64,000 nucleotides of DNA from an uncultured Lachnospiraceae bacterium. GTDB lineage: Bacteria > Bacillota > Clostridia > Lachnospirales > Lachnospiraceae. Shown here one piece after another: positions 25,898 through 34,391 of this stretch. Position 1 is the stretch's first letter; each line of letters opens with the position of its first letter. The DNA lies in contig CAKQXY010000013.1 of NCBI GenBank assembly GCA_934292725.1, positions 1 to 64,000 of the forward strand, given 5' to 3'. The notes beneath the pieces are model-generated. The model was not told where the DNA came from and did no database searches. It was given only the letters and a program-made list of their open reading frames with translations. The position numbers and the translations under genes were made by a program.

Positions 25898-25924
25898 GAT
25901 ACCTCCTTTAATGTGTTTTCTTTT

Positions 25925-25953
25925 AGTATAACAGATGATATTTGATCGCGCAA
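25925..25953 (-). promoter_or_regulatory. Promoter of the DUF1538-PII operon
   Basis: Minus strand TTGCGC, 17-base spacer, TATACT. It is divergent from the promoter of the PHP phosphatase gene, whose -35 box begins only 14 bases away. Confidence 0.65.
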
Positions 25954-25966
25954 CCCGCAAAAACGA

Positions 25967-25995
25967 TTGACAGAAAGTTAACAGGTGAGTATAGT
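25967..25995 (+). promoter_or_regulatory. Promoter of the PHP phosphatase gene
   Basis: Consensus TTGACA, 17-base spacer, TATAGT, about 50 bases before the start at 26046. Confidence 0.7.
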
Positions 25996-26045
25996 TGGGA
26001 GTGGACAAAAATGAATTATATGTGAGAACAGAGGAGATAAATTTC

Positions 26046-26837
26046 ATGGAAAATAAAATTTTGACAACAAATTTTCATACACATACAACTCGCTGTAACC
26101 ACGCATCTGGCGAGGATCGCCAGTATGTAGAGGAGGCAATAAAGGGTGGACTTAAGGTGCTTGGCTTTTCAGACCATTCACCATATTTCTTTTCAGGTGA
26201 TTATTATTCTACATTCCGTATGAAAAGAGAGCAGGTGCCGGGATATGTAGATTCTATCTTGGCACTGAAGAAGGAGTACAAGGATGATATTGAGATCAAG
26301 CTTGGATTTGAGACAGAGTATTATCCGAAGTATTTCGACAAGCTGTTGGAATTTTACAGTCAGTATCCGATTGATTACATCATTATGGGTCAGCATTTTG
26401 TCTTAAACGAGGAAGAGCATATATATAGTGGTGAGCTGCATCATGAGGAAGATATGATGATGCGCTATGTGGATCAGGTTATTGAAGGTCTTGAGACAGG
26501 CTGCTTTACTTATCTGGCGCATCCTGATCTGCTTAATTTTGGCGGTTCTAAGGAAAACTATGAAAAGGCAGCAGATAAGCTGTGTGCTTATGCAGCAAAG
26601 AATAAGGTGCCGCTTGAAATTAATATGCTTGGTATGAGAGAGCATCGCCATTATCCTAATTTTGAATTTTTTAAGATTGCAGCAAGACATAACTGCGATA
26701 TTATTTTAGGATGTGATGCGCATGAACCAAAGGATGTGTGTGATCTTGAGTCAGCAAAGACTGCACTTGAGTGGTGCCGTAAGCTTGGACTAAACAGGAT
26801 TGAATATCCTGAGCTAAAGAAGCCATGCAGAAAGTAG
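26046..26837 (+). CDS. PHP-family histidinol-phosphatase-like protein
   Basis: A 263-residue PHP-domain enzyme of the HisJ/HisK type. The metal-binding start is H11-T-H13 in NFHTHTTRCNHASG, followed by FSDHSPY, GFETEYYP, MGQHFV, YLAHPDLL and a final LGCDAHEP, each carrying expected His or Asp ligands. Such enzymes hydrolyse histidinol phosphate in histidine synthesis. No other his gene is nearby, so another phosphate ester is possible. GGAG precedes ATG 26046; the frame extends back to 25995, at the -10 box, which rules out the longer start. Confidence 0.85.
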   Translation: MENKILTTNFHTHTTRCNHASGEDRQYVEEAIKGGLKVLGFSDHSPYFFSGDYYSTFRMKREQVPGYVDSILALKKEYKDDIEIKLGFETEYYPKYFDKLLEFYSQYPIDYIIMGQHFVLNEEEHIYSGELHHEEDMMMRYVDQVIEGLETGCFTYLAHPDLLNFGGSKENYEKAADKLCAYAAKNKVPLEINMLGMREHRHYPNFEFFKIAARHNCDIILGCDAHEPKDVCDLESAKTALEWCRKLGLNRIEYPELKKPCRK

Positions 26838-26855
26838 AATGATCAAAACAAAAAG

Positions 26856-26907
26856 AGCCTGTCAGTGAATTGCGCAAAATATTACGTAATCTACTGATCA
26901 GGCTTTT
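26856..26907. terminator. Bidirectional terminator between the PHP gene and pepC
   Basis: Arms AGCCTGTCAGT and ACTGATCAGGCT enclose about 26 bases. A-run on the left, TTTT on the right, between convergent genes. Confidence 0.75.
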
Positions 26908-26927
26908 ATTTGCTGCCAAATGAAAGA

Positions 26928-28265
26928 TTAAAGAGCAAGTGATCCCATTGGATCCCACGGCTCAAGCATGATTGGTTCAGAATCATACTCTGCGATGTAA
27001 GAATCAGGCAGATATTTTTTATTGACAACGATCTGGTACATATATTCGTCAAACCATTCGTCGCTCATGACATAATAACCCTTTTTGCCAGGTGCATCGC
27101 CCCAGCTGTTTTCTACGCGCCAGCGATTTGGCTTGCCTTCTTCATCAAGATTTACGCCTTGAAATACCATTGCATGTGTCATTAAGCTTTCACCATACTC
27201 AAGGCGCTCTGCCTTATTCATGCCAAATGTAACACCGAGAAGCTTGTCAGTTTGATATGTATTAGTATCAAGAAGTCCCTCATCGCGGGAAGAATCCTTA
27301 CCGACATCACAGCCAAACCATACAGGAGAACCGTCCTTCATCTGTGCGATTGCTGCTTTTTTGAGCTCTTCAATCGGAAGATTTAAGTAGCGAACCGGGC
27401 AGCCTTCCTTTACATTTCCAAGGAATTTTACGCTGTAGCTTCTGTGATAAGGCTTATCAGCAGTAGGAGCATTGATTAAGCTGACATAGTCATCAAGATT
27501 TAAGCCAACATATTTTTCAAAGAATGCAGTTCCGGTAAGATTAGTGTCACGTATAAATTTATCATCCTTATCAGTAACCTCAAGGTCAAAAGTCTTTGGA
27601 GGTTCGCCAAGGCAGATACATAAAACGCGATAAATTTCTTCCATCATAGATTCCTTTTTTGCGCGAAGCTCGTCTAAAGTAGAACCATCGGCATAAGCCT
27701 TGCGCAGACGGCATGCATCCTCACGAAGTTTTCTTGTAAGGGCAGCTGTCATTTCACGTGTAGCAGATGAGGAAACTGTTTCAGGCATTGCTTCTTTTGG
27801 GACAACACCATATTTACGGACAAGATTGCACAGCATATCCCACTGTCCGCCATCACCAAGCGGAGCAGATAAAAGGAAGGAGATAAGACGTCCCTGTGTT
27901 GGCTCATCGAGTGTTTCAAGAATACTTTCAAGGAAATAGTTGGATTTTTCAAGCTTGTCGTAGAAAAGCGTATAGTTTTGAGACAGCTCAAAGGTCTTTA
28001 AATTTAAATTTTTTATTACCTCGAAGCGAAACGTATTAAGTGCTGCAAACATCCAGCAGCGGCCGCTTTGCTTCTGATTTGTAATTTCACCCTGCTCAAG
28101 AGAAATAGAGTAGGAGTGACGGCTTTCACGCTGTGCCATTGGATTTTTAGATGCTGCCAGTAATCCGGCAGAGGTAACAGCATTCATAGCAATGCGATTA
28201 ACTGGATTCGACGAAAATGCAGTGGAAAATTCAGTAAGAACTTCGTTTGTAATATCATGATTCAT
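26928..28265 (-). CDS. pepC: Aminopeptidase C (bleomycin hydrolase family)
   Basis: A 445-residue cysteine peptidase of family C1B, cytoplasmic, cutting amino acids from peptide N-termini. The catalytic cysteine is Cys70 in KQSGRCWMFAALN; the catalytic His is in MTHAMVFQGVN (about 363) and Asn in VENSWGD (about 385). The start at 28265 has AGAAGGG 7 bases upstream; a 27-codon extension to 28346 crosses the promoter and is not used. The length matches the family. It is monocistronic, facing the PHP phosphatase gene. Confidence 0.95.
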   Translation of the reverse strand: MNHDITNEVLTEFSTAFSSNPVNRIAMNAVTSAGLLAASKNPMAQRESRHSYSISLEQGEITNQKQSGRCWMFAALNTFRFEVIKNLNLKTFELSQNYTLFYDKLEKSNYFLESILETLDEPTQGRLISFLLSAPLGDGGQWDMLCNLVRKYGVVPKEAMPETVSSSATREMTAALTRKLREDACRLRKAYADGSTLDELRAKKESMMEEIYRVLCICLGEPPKTFDLEVTDKDDKFIRDTNLTGTAFFEKYVGLNLDDYVSLINAPTADKPYHRSYSVKFLGNVKEGCPVRYLNLPIEELKKAAIAQMKDGSPVWFGCDVGKDSSRDEGLLDTNTYQTDKLLGVTFGMNKAERLEYGESLMTHAMVFQGVNLDEEGKPNRWRVENSWGDAPGKKGYYVMSDEWFDEYMYQIVVNKKYLPDSYIAEYDSEPIMLEPWDPMGSLAL

Positions 28266-28308
28266 AATAAAACCCTTCTTTCTGCGTAATGTATACTGCT
28301 GTGTTTTG

Positions 28309-28337
28309 ATTGTAGCACCGTCCACGACATTTGTAAA
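28309..28337 (-). promoter_or_regulatory. Promoter of pepC
   Basis: Minus strand TTTACA, 17-base spacer, TACAAT, 44 bases before the pepC start. Confidence 0.65.
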
Positions 28338-28373
28338 GTAGGGCAAAAAAGAGTAATTTTTTCAACAACATAA

Positions 28374-28402
28374 TTGCATTTTTTTATGATGCACTTTATA
28401 AT
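28374..28402 (+). promoter_or_regulatory. Promoter of the deleted mscL gene
   Basis: TTGCAT, 17-base spacer, consensus TATAAT, about 54 bases before the start at 28456. The intact promoter suggests that the shortened gene is still transcribed. Confidence 0.65.
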
Positions 28403-28455
28403 GAAAAACAAGGAGAAATCCAAAGCTTTATAATAACAATGGAAGGGAGACAGGT

Positions 28456-28650
28456 ATGAAAAAACTGATTAATGAGTTCAAGGAATTTGCACTCAAGGGA
28501 AACATGCTTGACATGGCAATCGGTTTAATTATGGGTTCGACAAAGATTTGTCCGTACTGCAAGAGTGAAATTCATATTGATGCAGTCAAATGTCCGCACT
28601 GTGCATCTGACCTTCCATTAGATGAAAAGAAAGAAGCGGACAAAAAATAA
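28456..28650 (+). pseudogene. mscL: MscL mechanosensitive channel with an in-frame internal deletion
   Basis: A 64-residue frame that starts like MscL (MKKLINEFKEFALKGNMLDM then AIGLIMG, the cytoplasmic N-helix and start of the first membrane helix) and then jumps at about residue 28 to TKICPYCKSEI and VKCPHCASDLP. That is the CxxC...CxxC zinc-ribbon tail that many Clostridia MscL proteins carry. Roughly 100 residues, including the rest of the first helix, the loop and the second helix, are missing. MscL is normally 130-150 residues and forms a pentameric channel released by membrane tension; this product cannot be a channel. The deletion keeps the frame, and promoter and ribosome site (GGAAGGGAG) are intact, so a small membrane-touching zinc-ribbon peptide could still be made. 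Confidence 0.8.
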
Positions 28651-28685
28651 ATAAGCAAAATGCTTATGAGCAAAAGGAGAAAGTG

Positions 28686-29852
28686 ATGAGAAAAACACAT
28701 AGAAACTGGAAGGCAGCAGTATTTGTGCTTGCAGCTGCGCTTTCTACAACACCTGTGTTTGCAGCGAAGGAAAAAGAGGAGAGTACTTCGAAAGAGGCAT
28801 CAACAGAAAATGATGGCGAGCGCACAATTATTGATCATGCAGGCAATGAGGTTACACTTCCAGAGGAAATAAACAGAATTGTTGTGACTGATACGCTTCC
28901 GCTGCCATCTGTATTATCACTATATTTAGACAGTGCAGAAAAGCTTGTCGGAATCAGCCCAGTCAGCATGAGTGCCGCAAAGGCAGGTCTTCTTGGTGAG
29001 CTGTATCCGGAAATTCTTGATGCAGATACCTCATTTTTTGAAAATAATGAGCTTAATATTGAGAGCTTATTAGCACTAGAGCCAGATCTTGTTTTTTATA
29101 ATGCGCAGAACAAGGAGCTTGGCGAATCTCTTGCATCAGCAGGTTTGACAGCAGTTGCAGTTTCTGTTACTAAGTGGGATTACAATGCAGCAGATACATT
29201 TGATGCATGGATGGATCTTTTAGCAGACATTTTCCCAGAGGAAAAAGAAAAAGCAGAAGCTGCCAAGGAATATGGTGAAAAAGTAGAAGAAGAAATTCAG
29301 GATAAGACAGACGAGCTTAAAGATGAAGAAAAAAAGAATGTATTTTTCTTATTTAACTACAGTGACACTGCACTTGTAACTTCTGGAAAGAATTTCTGGG
29401 GACAGTACTGGTGTGATGCAATAAATGCAGTAAATGTAGGCGAGGAAATTGAGGCAGAGCGTTCAAATGCATCTGTCAATATGGAGCAGGTCTACAGTTG
29501 GGATCCAGAAATTATCTTCATCAGCAATTTCACAAAGGCAATGCCAGAAGATCTTTACAATAATACAATCGGTGATAATGACTGGAGCAGTGTTAGTGCT
29601 GTAAAAAATGAGCAGGTTTACAAGATGCCGCTTGGCGCCTACAGAAGCTTTACGCCAGGTGCAGATACTCCGATGACGCTTATGTGGCTTGCAAAGACAG
29701 TTTATCCTGATCTGTTTGAGGACGTTGATATGACTGAGGAAGTCGAAAATTACTATAAGGACGTTTTCAGCATTGAACTGACTGATGATCAGGTTGCACA
29801 AATGTATACACCGTCAGCAGATGCGGCAAATGGATATGGAAGCAGCAAATAA
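28686..29852 (+). CDS. Periplasmic-binding-type protein for iron chelate or cobalamin uptake
   Basis: A 388-residue substrate-binding protein of the Peripla_BP_2 class. The N-terminus is a signal peptide (KAAVFVLAAALSTTPVFA), but there is no lipobox cysteine, unusual for a Gram-positive binding protein. The fold starts with RTIIDHAGNEVTLPEEINRI and the typical IESLLALEPDLVFY and WDPEIIFI strands. A helix of about 40 residues rich in Lys and Glu (about 190-225) links the lobes, as in siderophore and B12 binding proteins. Permease and ATPase genes follow in an overlapping operon. The substrate (iron chelate, haem or cobalamin) cannot be told from sequence. ATG 28686 is preferred over GTG 28683 by ribosome-site spacing. 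Confidence 0.85.
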   Translation: MRKTHRNWKAAVFVLAAALSTTPVFAAKEKEESTSKEASTENDGERTIIDHAGNEVTLPEEINRIVVTDTLPLPSVLSLYLDSAEKLVGISPVSMSAAKAGLLGELYPEILDADTSFFENNELNIESLLALEPDLVFYNAQNKELGESLASAGLTAVAVSVTKWDYNAADTFDAWMDLLADIFPEEKEKAEAAKEYGEKVEEEIQDKTDELKDEEKKNVFFLFNYSDTALVTSGKNFWGQYWCDAINAVNVGEEIEAERSNASVNMEQVYSWDPEIIFISNFTKAMPEDLYNNTIGDNDWSSVSAVKNEQVYKMPLGAYRSFTPGADTPMTLMWLAKTVYPDLFEDVDMTEEVENYYKDVFSIELTDDQVAQMYTPSADAANGYGSSK

Positions 29853-30861
29853 AAACAGAAAATGGAATACAAAGCGCAGTCTTGCGGCAGGGGTGATAAC
29901 CCTTGTCGCATGTGCTGTTTCTTTGGGAATGGGGCGTTATACAATTGCACCATATGATGTGCTTCGTGCTATTTTTGATGTGTTTACTGGTTCTGATACA
30001 GTAAGCGATACTATGCGTCATGTAGTCTGTTTTGTGCGTGTGCCACGTATACTTGGGGCACTTTTGTGCGGAGCAGGTCTTGCTGTTGCCGGAGCAGGTT
30101 TTCAGGCAGTGTTTGCCAATCCACTTGCTACACCTGATACGCTAGGTGTTGGAAATGCAGCTTCATTTGGTGCGGTGGCAGCCATTTTAATGGGAGCTGG
30201 GCGTGCAGGAATACAAAGCAGTGCACTTTTATGCGGACTGTTTTCTGTATGCCTTGTTTATTTATTTGCAGGAACTGGAGGTGAGAACAGAACACTTCGT
30301 CTTGTGCTTTCAGGTATGATTATCGGTTCTTTTTTCTCCTCAATGGTATCATTTGCAAAGTATGTGGCAGATCCGCAGGATGAGCTTCCATCAATTACTT
30401 ACTGGCTTTTAGGCAGCTTGAAAAATATGAGCTGGCCATTACTTTTATCTGGTGCAGGCTGGATTTTGGCAGGAATTGTGATCCTTGTACTTTTCAGGTG
30501 GAAGCTGGATGCATTGATGCTAAGCGAGGAAGAGGTGAAAAGCTTTGGAATATCAGTGCACGGTTTTCGTTTTCTGACAGTGGCGGCTTCATCAACAATC
30601 ACAGCAGCAGTCGTGTCTATGTGCGGACAGATTGGCTGGATTGGTCTTTTGATTCCACATTTTTGCCGAATGATTTATGGAGGGAGCAACAAAGACGTAA
30701 TTTTGTCTTCGATAGTATATGGTGCATTATTTTTGCTTATTACTGACACAGCGTCGCGCTGTATTACAGCATCAGAAATTCCGGCAGCGATCCTTACAAG
30801 TTTGATTGGAGCGCCACTTTTTTTAATTCTGCTTGCTAAAAATGGAGGTCTTCGCGGATGA
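29836..30861 (+). CDS. FecCD-type ABC permease
   Basis: A 341-residue membrane protein from ATG 29836, which overlaps the end of the binding-protein gene by 17 bases. It has about ten helices and the FecCD family marks RVPRILGALLCGAGLAVAGA, NPLATPDTLGVGNAASFGA and GQIGWIGLLIPHFCRMIYG, the last being the contact site for the ATPase. FecCD proteins form the homodimeric channel for ferric siderophores, haem or vitamin B12. It works with the flanking binding protein and ATPase. The ribosome site is weak, consistent with coupling to the upstream gene. Confidence 0.92.
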   Translation: MEAANKNRKWNTKRSLAAGVITLVACAVSLGMGRYTIAPYDVLRAIFDVFTGSDTVSDTMRHVVCFVRVPRILGALLCGAGLAVAGAGFQAVFANPLATPDTLGVGNAASFGAVAAILMGAGRAGIQSSALLCGLFSVCLVYLFAGTGGENRTLRLVLSGMIIGSFFSSMVSFAKYVADPQDELPSITYWLLGSLKNMSWPLLLSGAGWILAGIVILVLFRWKLDALMLSEEEVKSFGISVHGFRFLTVAASSTITAAVVSMCGQIGWIGLLIPHFCRMIYGGSNKDVILSSIVYGALFLLITDTASRCITASEIPAAILTSLIGAPLFLILLAKNGGLRG

Positions 30862-31655
30862 GGTTAGAGATAAAAGACGCTTCAATTGGCTACAAAAAAC
30901 AAGTGTTGGCATCAAATATAAATATGGCGAGTGAGCCCGGCATGGTTACAGCGATTCTCGGACAAAATGGCTGCGGCAAGACAACATTTGTGAAGAGTCT
31001 GATGAAGCTTATACCATGGTGCGGCGGCGGCGCATTTTTAGATGGTGCTGATATGCGAACTATCAAAGACAGACAGCTGTGGCGAAAAATGGCATATGTG
31101 CCTCAAAAATCAACAAGCGTACCATATTCAGCGCTGGATATGGTGCTTCTTGGACGCAATCCATACAAATCACTTTTTGCGCAGCCAGATAGTAATGATA
31201 GAAAAATGGCAGAGGCAGCACTAGAGCGTGTTGGAATGCTTTCATTTTCTGAATACTCATATGATAAACTTAGTGCAGGACAGCAGCAGCTTGTAAAGCT
31301 TGCGCGAGCACTTGTAGCATCGCCATCGCTTTTAATTATGGATGAGCCTGAGAGCGGACTTGATTTGCGTCACACAGCGCAGCTGATACAGCTGATAAAG
31401 GAATTGTGCAAGACAGATAATAAACAGGTTTTATTTATCACGCACAGGCCAGATCATGCGCTTATGACAGCAGATAAGACACTTTTATTTTTGCCAGAGA
31501 ATGAGCTTTTACATACTTCTTTTGTTTTGTGGGGAGATACGAAAAATATTTTGTGTCAGGAAAATTTAGAACAAGCTTATGGAATACCGTTTGCTATTAG
31601 AGAACGCGCTAGAAAGGAGATATCATGCCAAGAAAAAAGACAGCCGTATTTGTGA
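30858..31655 (+). CDS. FecE/BtuD-type ABC ATPase
   Basis: A 265-residue ATPase that overlaps the permease stop (ATGA). Walker A GQNGCGKTT, Q-loop VPQK, Walker B LLIMDEPESGLD and H-loop THR are intact. The signature reads KLSAGQQQLVKLARAL, the LSxGQ form usual for FecE/BtuD proteins. The C-terminal 60 residues are a typical tail of the class. It powers uptake through the FecCD permease. Its last bases overlap the start of the next unknown gene, tying that gene to the operon. Confidence 0.92.
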   Translation: MRLEIKDASIGYKKQVLASNINMASEPGMVTAILGQNGCGKTTFVKSLMKLIPWCGGGAFLDGADMRTIKDRQLWRKMAYVPQKSTSVPYSALDMVLLGRNPYKSLFAQPDSNDRKMAEAALERVGMLSFSEYSYDKLSAGQQQLVKLARALVASPSLLIMDEPESGLDLRHTAQLIQLIKELCKTDNKQVLFITHRPDHALMTADKTLLFLPENELLHTSFVLWGDTKNILCQENLEQAYGIPFAIRERARKEISCQEKRQPYL

Positions 31656-32380
31656 CTGTGATTACAGCACTTCTTGTTGTAATGGTGCTGTCAGTTGCAA
31701 TGAGCGTTCATCACTATGAAAAAACTGTTTTAATTACGCTGGATGCTGCAGGTGAACAGGCAGCGGGAAATGAGACAGGATTAGCAGAGATTAGGCGACA
31801 GCTAGAGGCTGATAAGGCAGATGCTTCAACAGGAACCATGTTTTGGAATGGTTCTGTTTGTGTTACAAAGTATCGCGCATGGGGCGGTCGCACAACGACA
31901 TATTATGTATGTCCTTATTTAAGTGCAGTATCGACAGAAACAATAGGTGATACACCAAAGGAGTGGACAGTTTCGCTTTCATTTGCAATGTGTGCAACAC
32001 AGGGAGAGGAACTCGTTAACTTTAATAAAAAATTTGCTGTGCGAGATATCGAATTAAATTGCCGCGCAGGAAAGGATGCAGCAATCTTGTCAGCAGCATA
32101 TAATGATATGGATATGACAGATATTAATGGGGATCTTCTTTCGTATACATTCCGCGATAAGGAGGAGCTGACAACTGATACAAGTGTTTATGCGAAGCTT
32201 ATGATGGTATCAAAAAAATCGCTAAATCAAAGTGAGGCTGAGGCTAAGGAAGGTGTAGATGAAAAAGACAGCATGATGGTAAACTGGGCGTTTCGCCTTG
32301 AGGAAGATGGCCGCCTAGTCAATAATTTTGATGGCGTTCAGGTGGAAATTCCGTACACAATGGAGGAAACAAATGATTGA
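31625..32380 (+). CDS. Unknown membrane-anchored protein of the FecBCD-type operon
   Basis: A 251-residue protein I do not recognise. It starts with a basic tail and one helix (about 7-27, FVTVITALLVVMVLSVAMSV), then a soluble part predicted to lie outside the membrane. Residues about 60-115 hold a cysteine in SVCVTKYRAWGG, a stretch GGRTTTYYVCPYLS, and two more cysteines follow (MCATQGEE, LNCRAGKD). The later part is acidic. It overlaps the ATPase gene by 31 bases, has AAAGGAG before its ATG and overlaps the next gene. That placement suggests a surface accessory factor for the uptake system, such as a chelate or haem handling protein; no motif proves it. Confidence 0.6.
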   Translation: MPRKKTAVFVTVITALLVVMVLSVAMSVHHYEKTVLITLDAAGEQAAGNETGLAEIRRQLEADKADASTGTMFWNGSVCVTKYRAWGGRTTTYYVCPYLSAVSTETIGDTPKEWTVSLSFAMCATQGEELVNFNKKFAVRDIELNCRAGKDAAILSAAYNDMDMTDINGDLLSYTFRDKEELTTDTSVYAKLMMVSKKSLNQSEAEAKEGVDEKDSMMVNWAFRLEEDGRLVNNFDGVQVEIPYTMEETND

Positions 32381-32699
32381 TCATGGAACATTACTGTCCA
32401 TTCCGTTTCTGAAAAAGAGCCGTTTTACTGGGTCAGACAGAGGAATGCGCTACAGCATTTATAAAATAGAAGAAGAGAATGAAACATTTCTCGAGGCAGC
32501 CGCCTGTCCAGGACCATTTTCCGTAGATTTTACAAAGCCAGAGCTGTTTACAAAAAAGCGTTTCTCATTTGATGATGAAGGACGTGCAGCCGCAGTTGAC
32601 TGGCTCAATGAGCTCTACGAAGAAAAGCGCGAGTTCTTTGAGGATGTTTATAAGCATCCGGATAAATATTATAAAGAGCATCATAAAACGGATGAATAA
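32373..32699 (+). CDS. Small unknown cytoplasmic protein, last gene of the uptake operon
   Basis: A 108-residue soluble protein with no membrane segment. ATG 32373 overlaps the stop of the preceding gene and has TGGAGGAA upstream; an earlier start at 32328 is less likely. The sequence has a mixed N-terminal half (MRYSIYKIEEENETFLEAAA) and a charged C-terminal helix (AAAVDWLNELYEEKREFFED), with one cysteine (CPGPFSVDF). I do not recognise a family. Its tight coupling to the FecBCD-type genes is the only clue to function. Confidence 0.6.
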   Translation: MIDHGTLLSIPFLKKSRFTGSDRGMRYSIYKIEEENETFLEAAACPGPFSVDFTKPELFTKKRFSFDDEGRAAAVDWLNELYEEKREFFEDVYKHPDKYYKEHHKTDE

Positions 32700-32720
32700 A
32701 AGGTTTGTATGGCAAGACAC

Positions 32721-32748
32721 TTGCATATTTATCAAAATGTGGTATGAT
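32721..32748 (+). promoter_or_regulatory. Promoter of ddl
   Basis: TTGCAT, 16-base spacer, TATGAT, 57 bases before the ddl start. Confidence 0.55.
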
Positions 32749-32805
32749 AGCAAAGGCAAACATTGCAGCTTTTGTTGTTAAGAATTGCAAAGAAAGGGAA
32801 AAATT

Positions 32806-33855
32806 ATGAGCAAGCAGAATCTGGCGGTTATTTTTGGAGGACAGTCCTCTGAGCATGAGATTTCATGTATGTCCGCATCTAATATTATTCAGTGCATTGA
32901 TGCACAGCGTTACAACATCATTTTAGTAGGAATCACAAAAGAAGGTCATTGGGTAGAGGCCGCTGATCTTAATGCAGTTCAGGATGGATCCTGGAGACAG
33001 TCAAAGACAAGTATTGTATTGTCACCAGATGCAACTAGAAAAGGCCTGTACCGTATGAGCGAGGATGAAAAGGTACAGTTTGTTCATCTTGATGTGATTT
33101 TCCCGGTACTGCATGGTTTATACGGAGAGGATGGAACTGTTCAGGGCTTATTTAAGCTTGCAGGTATTCCATTTGTTGGATGTGGTCTATTTGCATCAGC
33201 TGCTGGTATGGATAAGCTTTACACAAAGATTATAGTCGATACACTTGGCATACGTCAGGCAAAGTATGTTCCTGTTTACAAGGAAGAGCTGCCTAAGATG
33301 GATGAGGTAGTTGCAAGAGTAGAGAGTGCACTGGAATATCCAGTATTTGTAAAGCCATCAAGAGCAGGCTCCTCTAAGGGTGTAAATAAGGCGGCAAACA
33401 GAGAGCAGCTTAAGAATGCATTGATCGAAGCAGCAGATAACGACAGAAAAATTCTGGTAGAAGAGACTATTATCGGCCGTGAGGTTGAGTGCGCAGTTCT
33501 CGGAAATCTTGATGTAAAGGCATCTGGTGTTGGCGAGATTCTTTCAGCAGATGAGTTCTATGATTTTGATGCAAAGTATTATAATTCCGAGTCTAAAACA
33601 CTTGTTGACCCGCCGATGCCAGAAAATATGCGTGAGCAGATTCGTGAGGATGCTGTAAAGATCTTTATGGCACTTGATGGAAGAGGACTTTCAAGAGTTG
33701 ATTTCTTCTTGACTGAGAGTGGTGTTGTGTTTAACGAGATCAATACCCTTCCGGGATTTACTGCAATTAGTATGTATCCAATGCTTTGGGAAGCACAGGG
33801 CATCCCGAAGAAAGAGCTTGTTCAGAAGCTGATTGATCTTGCATTCGAACGCTAA
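32806..33855 (+). CDS. ddl: D-alanine--D-alanine ligase
   Basis: A 349-residue ATP-grasp enzyme joining two D-alanines for peptidoglycan precursors. The family start LAVIFGGQSSEHEISCMSAS is present, followed by GEDGTVQGLFKLAGIPFVG, FVKPSRAGSSKGV (ATP loop) and the metal-binding end RVDFFLTESGVVFNEINTLPGFT. The Y at the end of stretch SADEFYDFDAKYYNSESKT suits a D-Ala-D-Ala enzyme, as opposed to the D-Ala-D-Lac type with Phe at the matching place, though this rests on my alignment by eye. ATG 32806 follows AAAGGGA. Monocistronic with its own promoter. Confidence 0.95.
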   Translation: MSKQNLAVIFGGQSSEHEISCMSASNIIQCIDAQRYNIILVGITKEGHWVEAADLNAVQDGSWRQSKTSIVLSPDATRKGLYRMSEDEKVQFVHLDVIFPVLHGLYGEDGTVQGLFKLAGIPFVGCGLFASAAGMDKLYTKIIVDTLGIRQAKYVPVYKEELPKMDEVVARVESALEYPVFVKPSRAGSSKGVNKAANREQLKNALIEAADNDRKILVEETIIGREVECAVLGNLDVKASGVGEILSADEFYDFDAKYYNSESKTLVDPPMPENMREQIREDAVKIFMALDGRGLSRVDFFLTESGVVFNEINTLPGFTAISMYPMLWEAQGIPKKELVQKLIDLAFER

Positions 33856-33903
33856 GTTTAGTGGTGCAGTCAGGGTCTATATATAGAAAGGCAAGTGAGA
33901 AAC

Positions 33904-34329
33904 ATGACAAAGGACGTACTTGTAACGGTGCGCGGACTTCAGATGACACCGGACGGAGACGACACAATCGAGGTGACAACGACTGGAAAGTATTATGAAA
34001 AGGATGGAAAACGCTATCTTTTCTATGATGAGATTGGCGACGATACCAACCTGATTGTAAAAAATTCAATCCAGATTACAGAAGAACATGTATCTGTCAG
34101 CAAAAAAGGGCTGATCAATGCGCAGATGAATTTCGAGAAGGAAAACAAGCTTGTCAGTGTATATGAGACGCCTTATGGACAGATGGAGATGGGTGTATAT
34201 ACGACTGGTATCTGTCTTGATGAGCGCGATGATTTTTTAGAACTGAAGCTTGAATACTTGCTGGAGATAAACAATCAGCATGTCAGTGATAGTGAAATTT
34301 TGCTTCAGATTCGCCCACAGCAAAACTGA
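33904..34329 (+). CDS. DUF1934 family protein
   Basis: A 141-residue protein of the DUF1934 family (a small beta-barrel of lipocalin-like fold). It shows the usual start DVLVTVRGLQMTPDGDDTIE, a GKYYEKDGKRYLFYDEI strand pair and the end part YETPYGQMEMGVYTTGI. No function is established. The start at ATG 33904 is chosen from family starts; GTG 33895 is closer to AAAGG and is possible. It lies 48 bases after ddl. Confidence 0.8.
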   Translation: MTKDVLVTVRGLQMTPDGDDTIEVTTTGKYYEKDGKRYLFYDEIGDDTNLIVKNSIQITEEHVSVSKKGLINAQMNFEKENKLVSVYETPYGQMEMGVYTTGICLDERDDFLELKLEYLLEINNQHVSDSEILLQIRPQQN

Positions 34330-34352
34330 TCAGACGATAATAATATAAAAAA

Positions 34353-34380
34353 CCGTGTATCAATGCGATACACGGCTTTT
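34353..34380. terminator. Bidirectional terminator after the DUF1934 gene
   Basis: Perfect stem CCGTGTATC/GATACACGG with a five-base loop; A-run on the left, TTTTT on the right, between convergent genes. Confidence 0.85.
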
Positions 34381-34391
34381 TGTTTGCTGCG

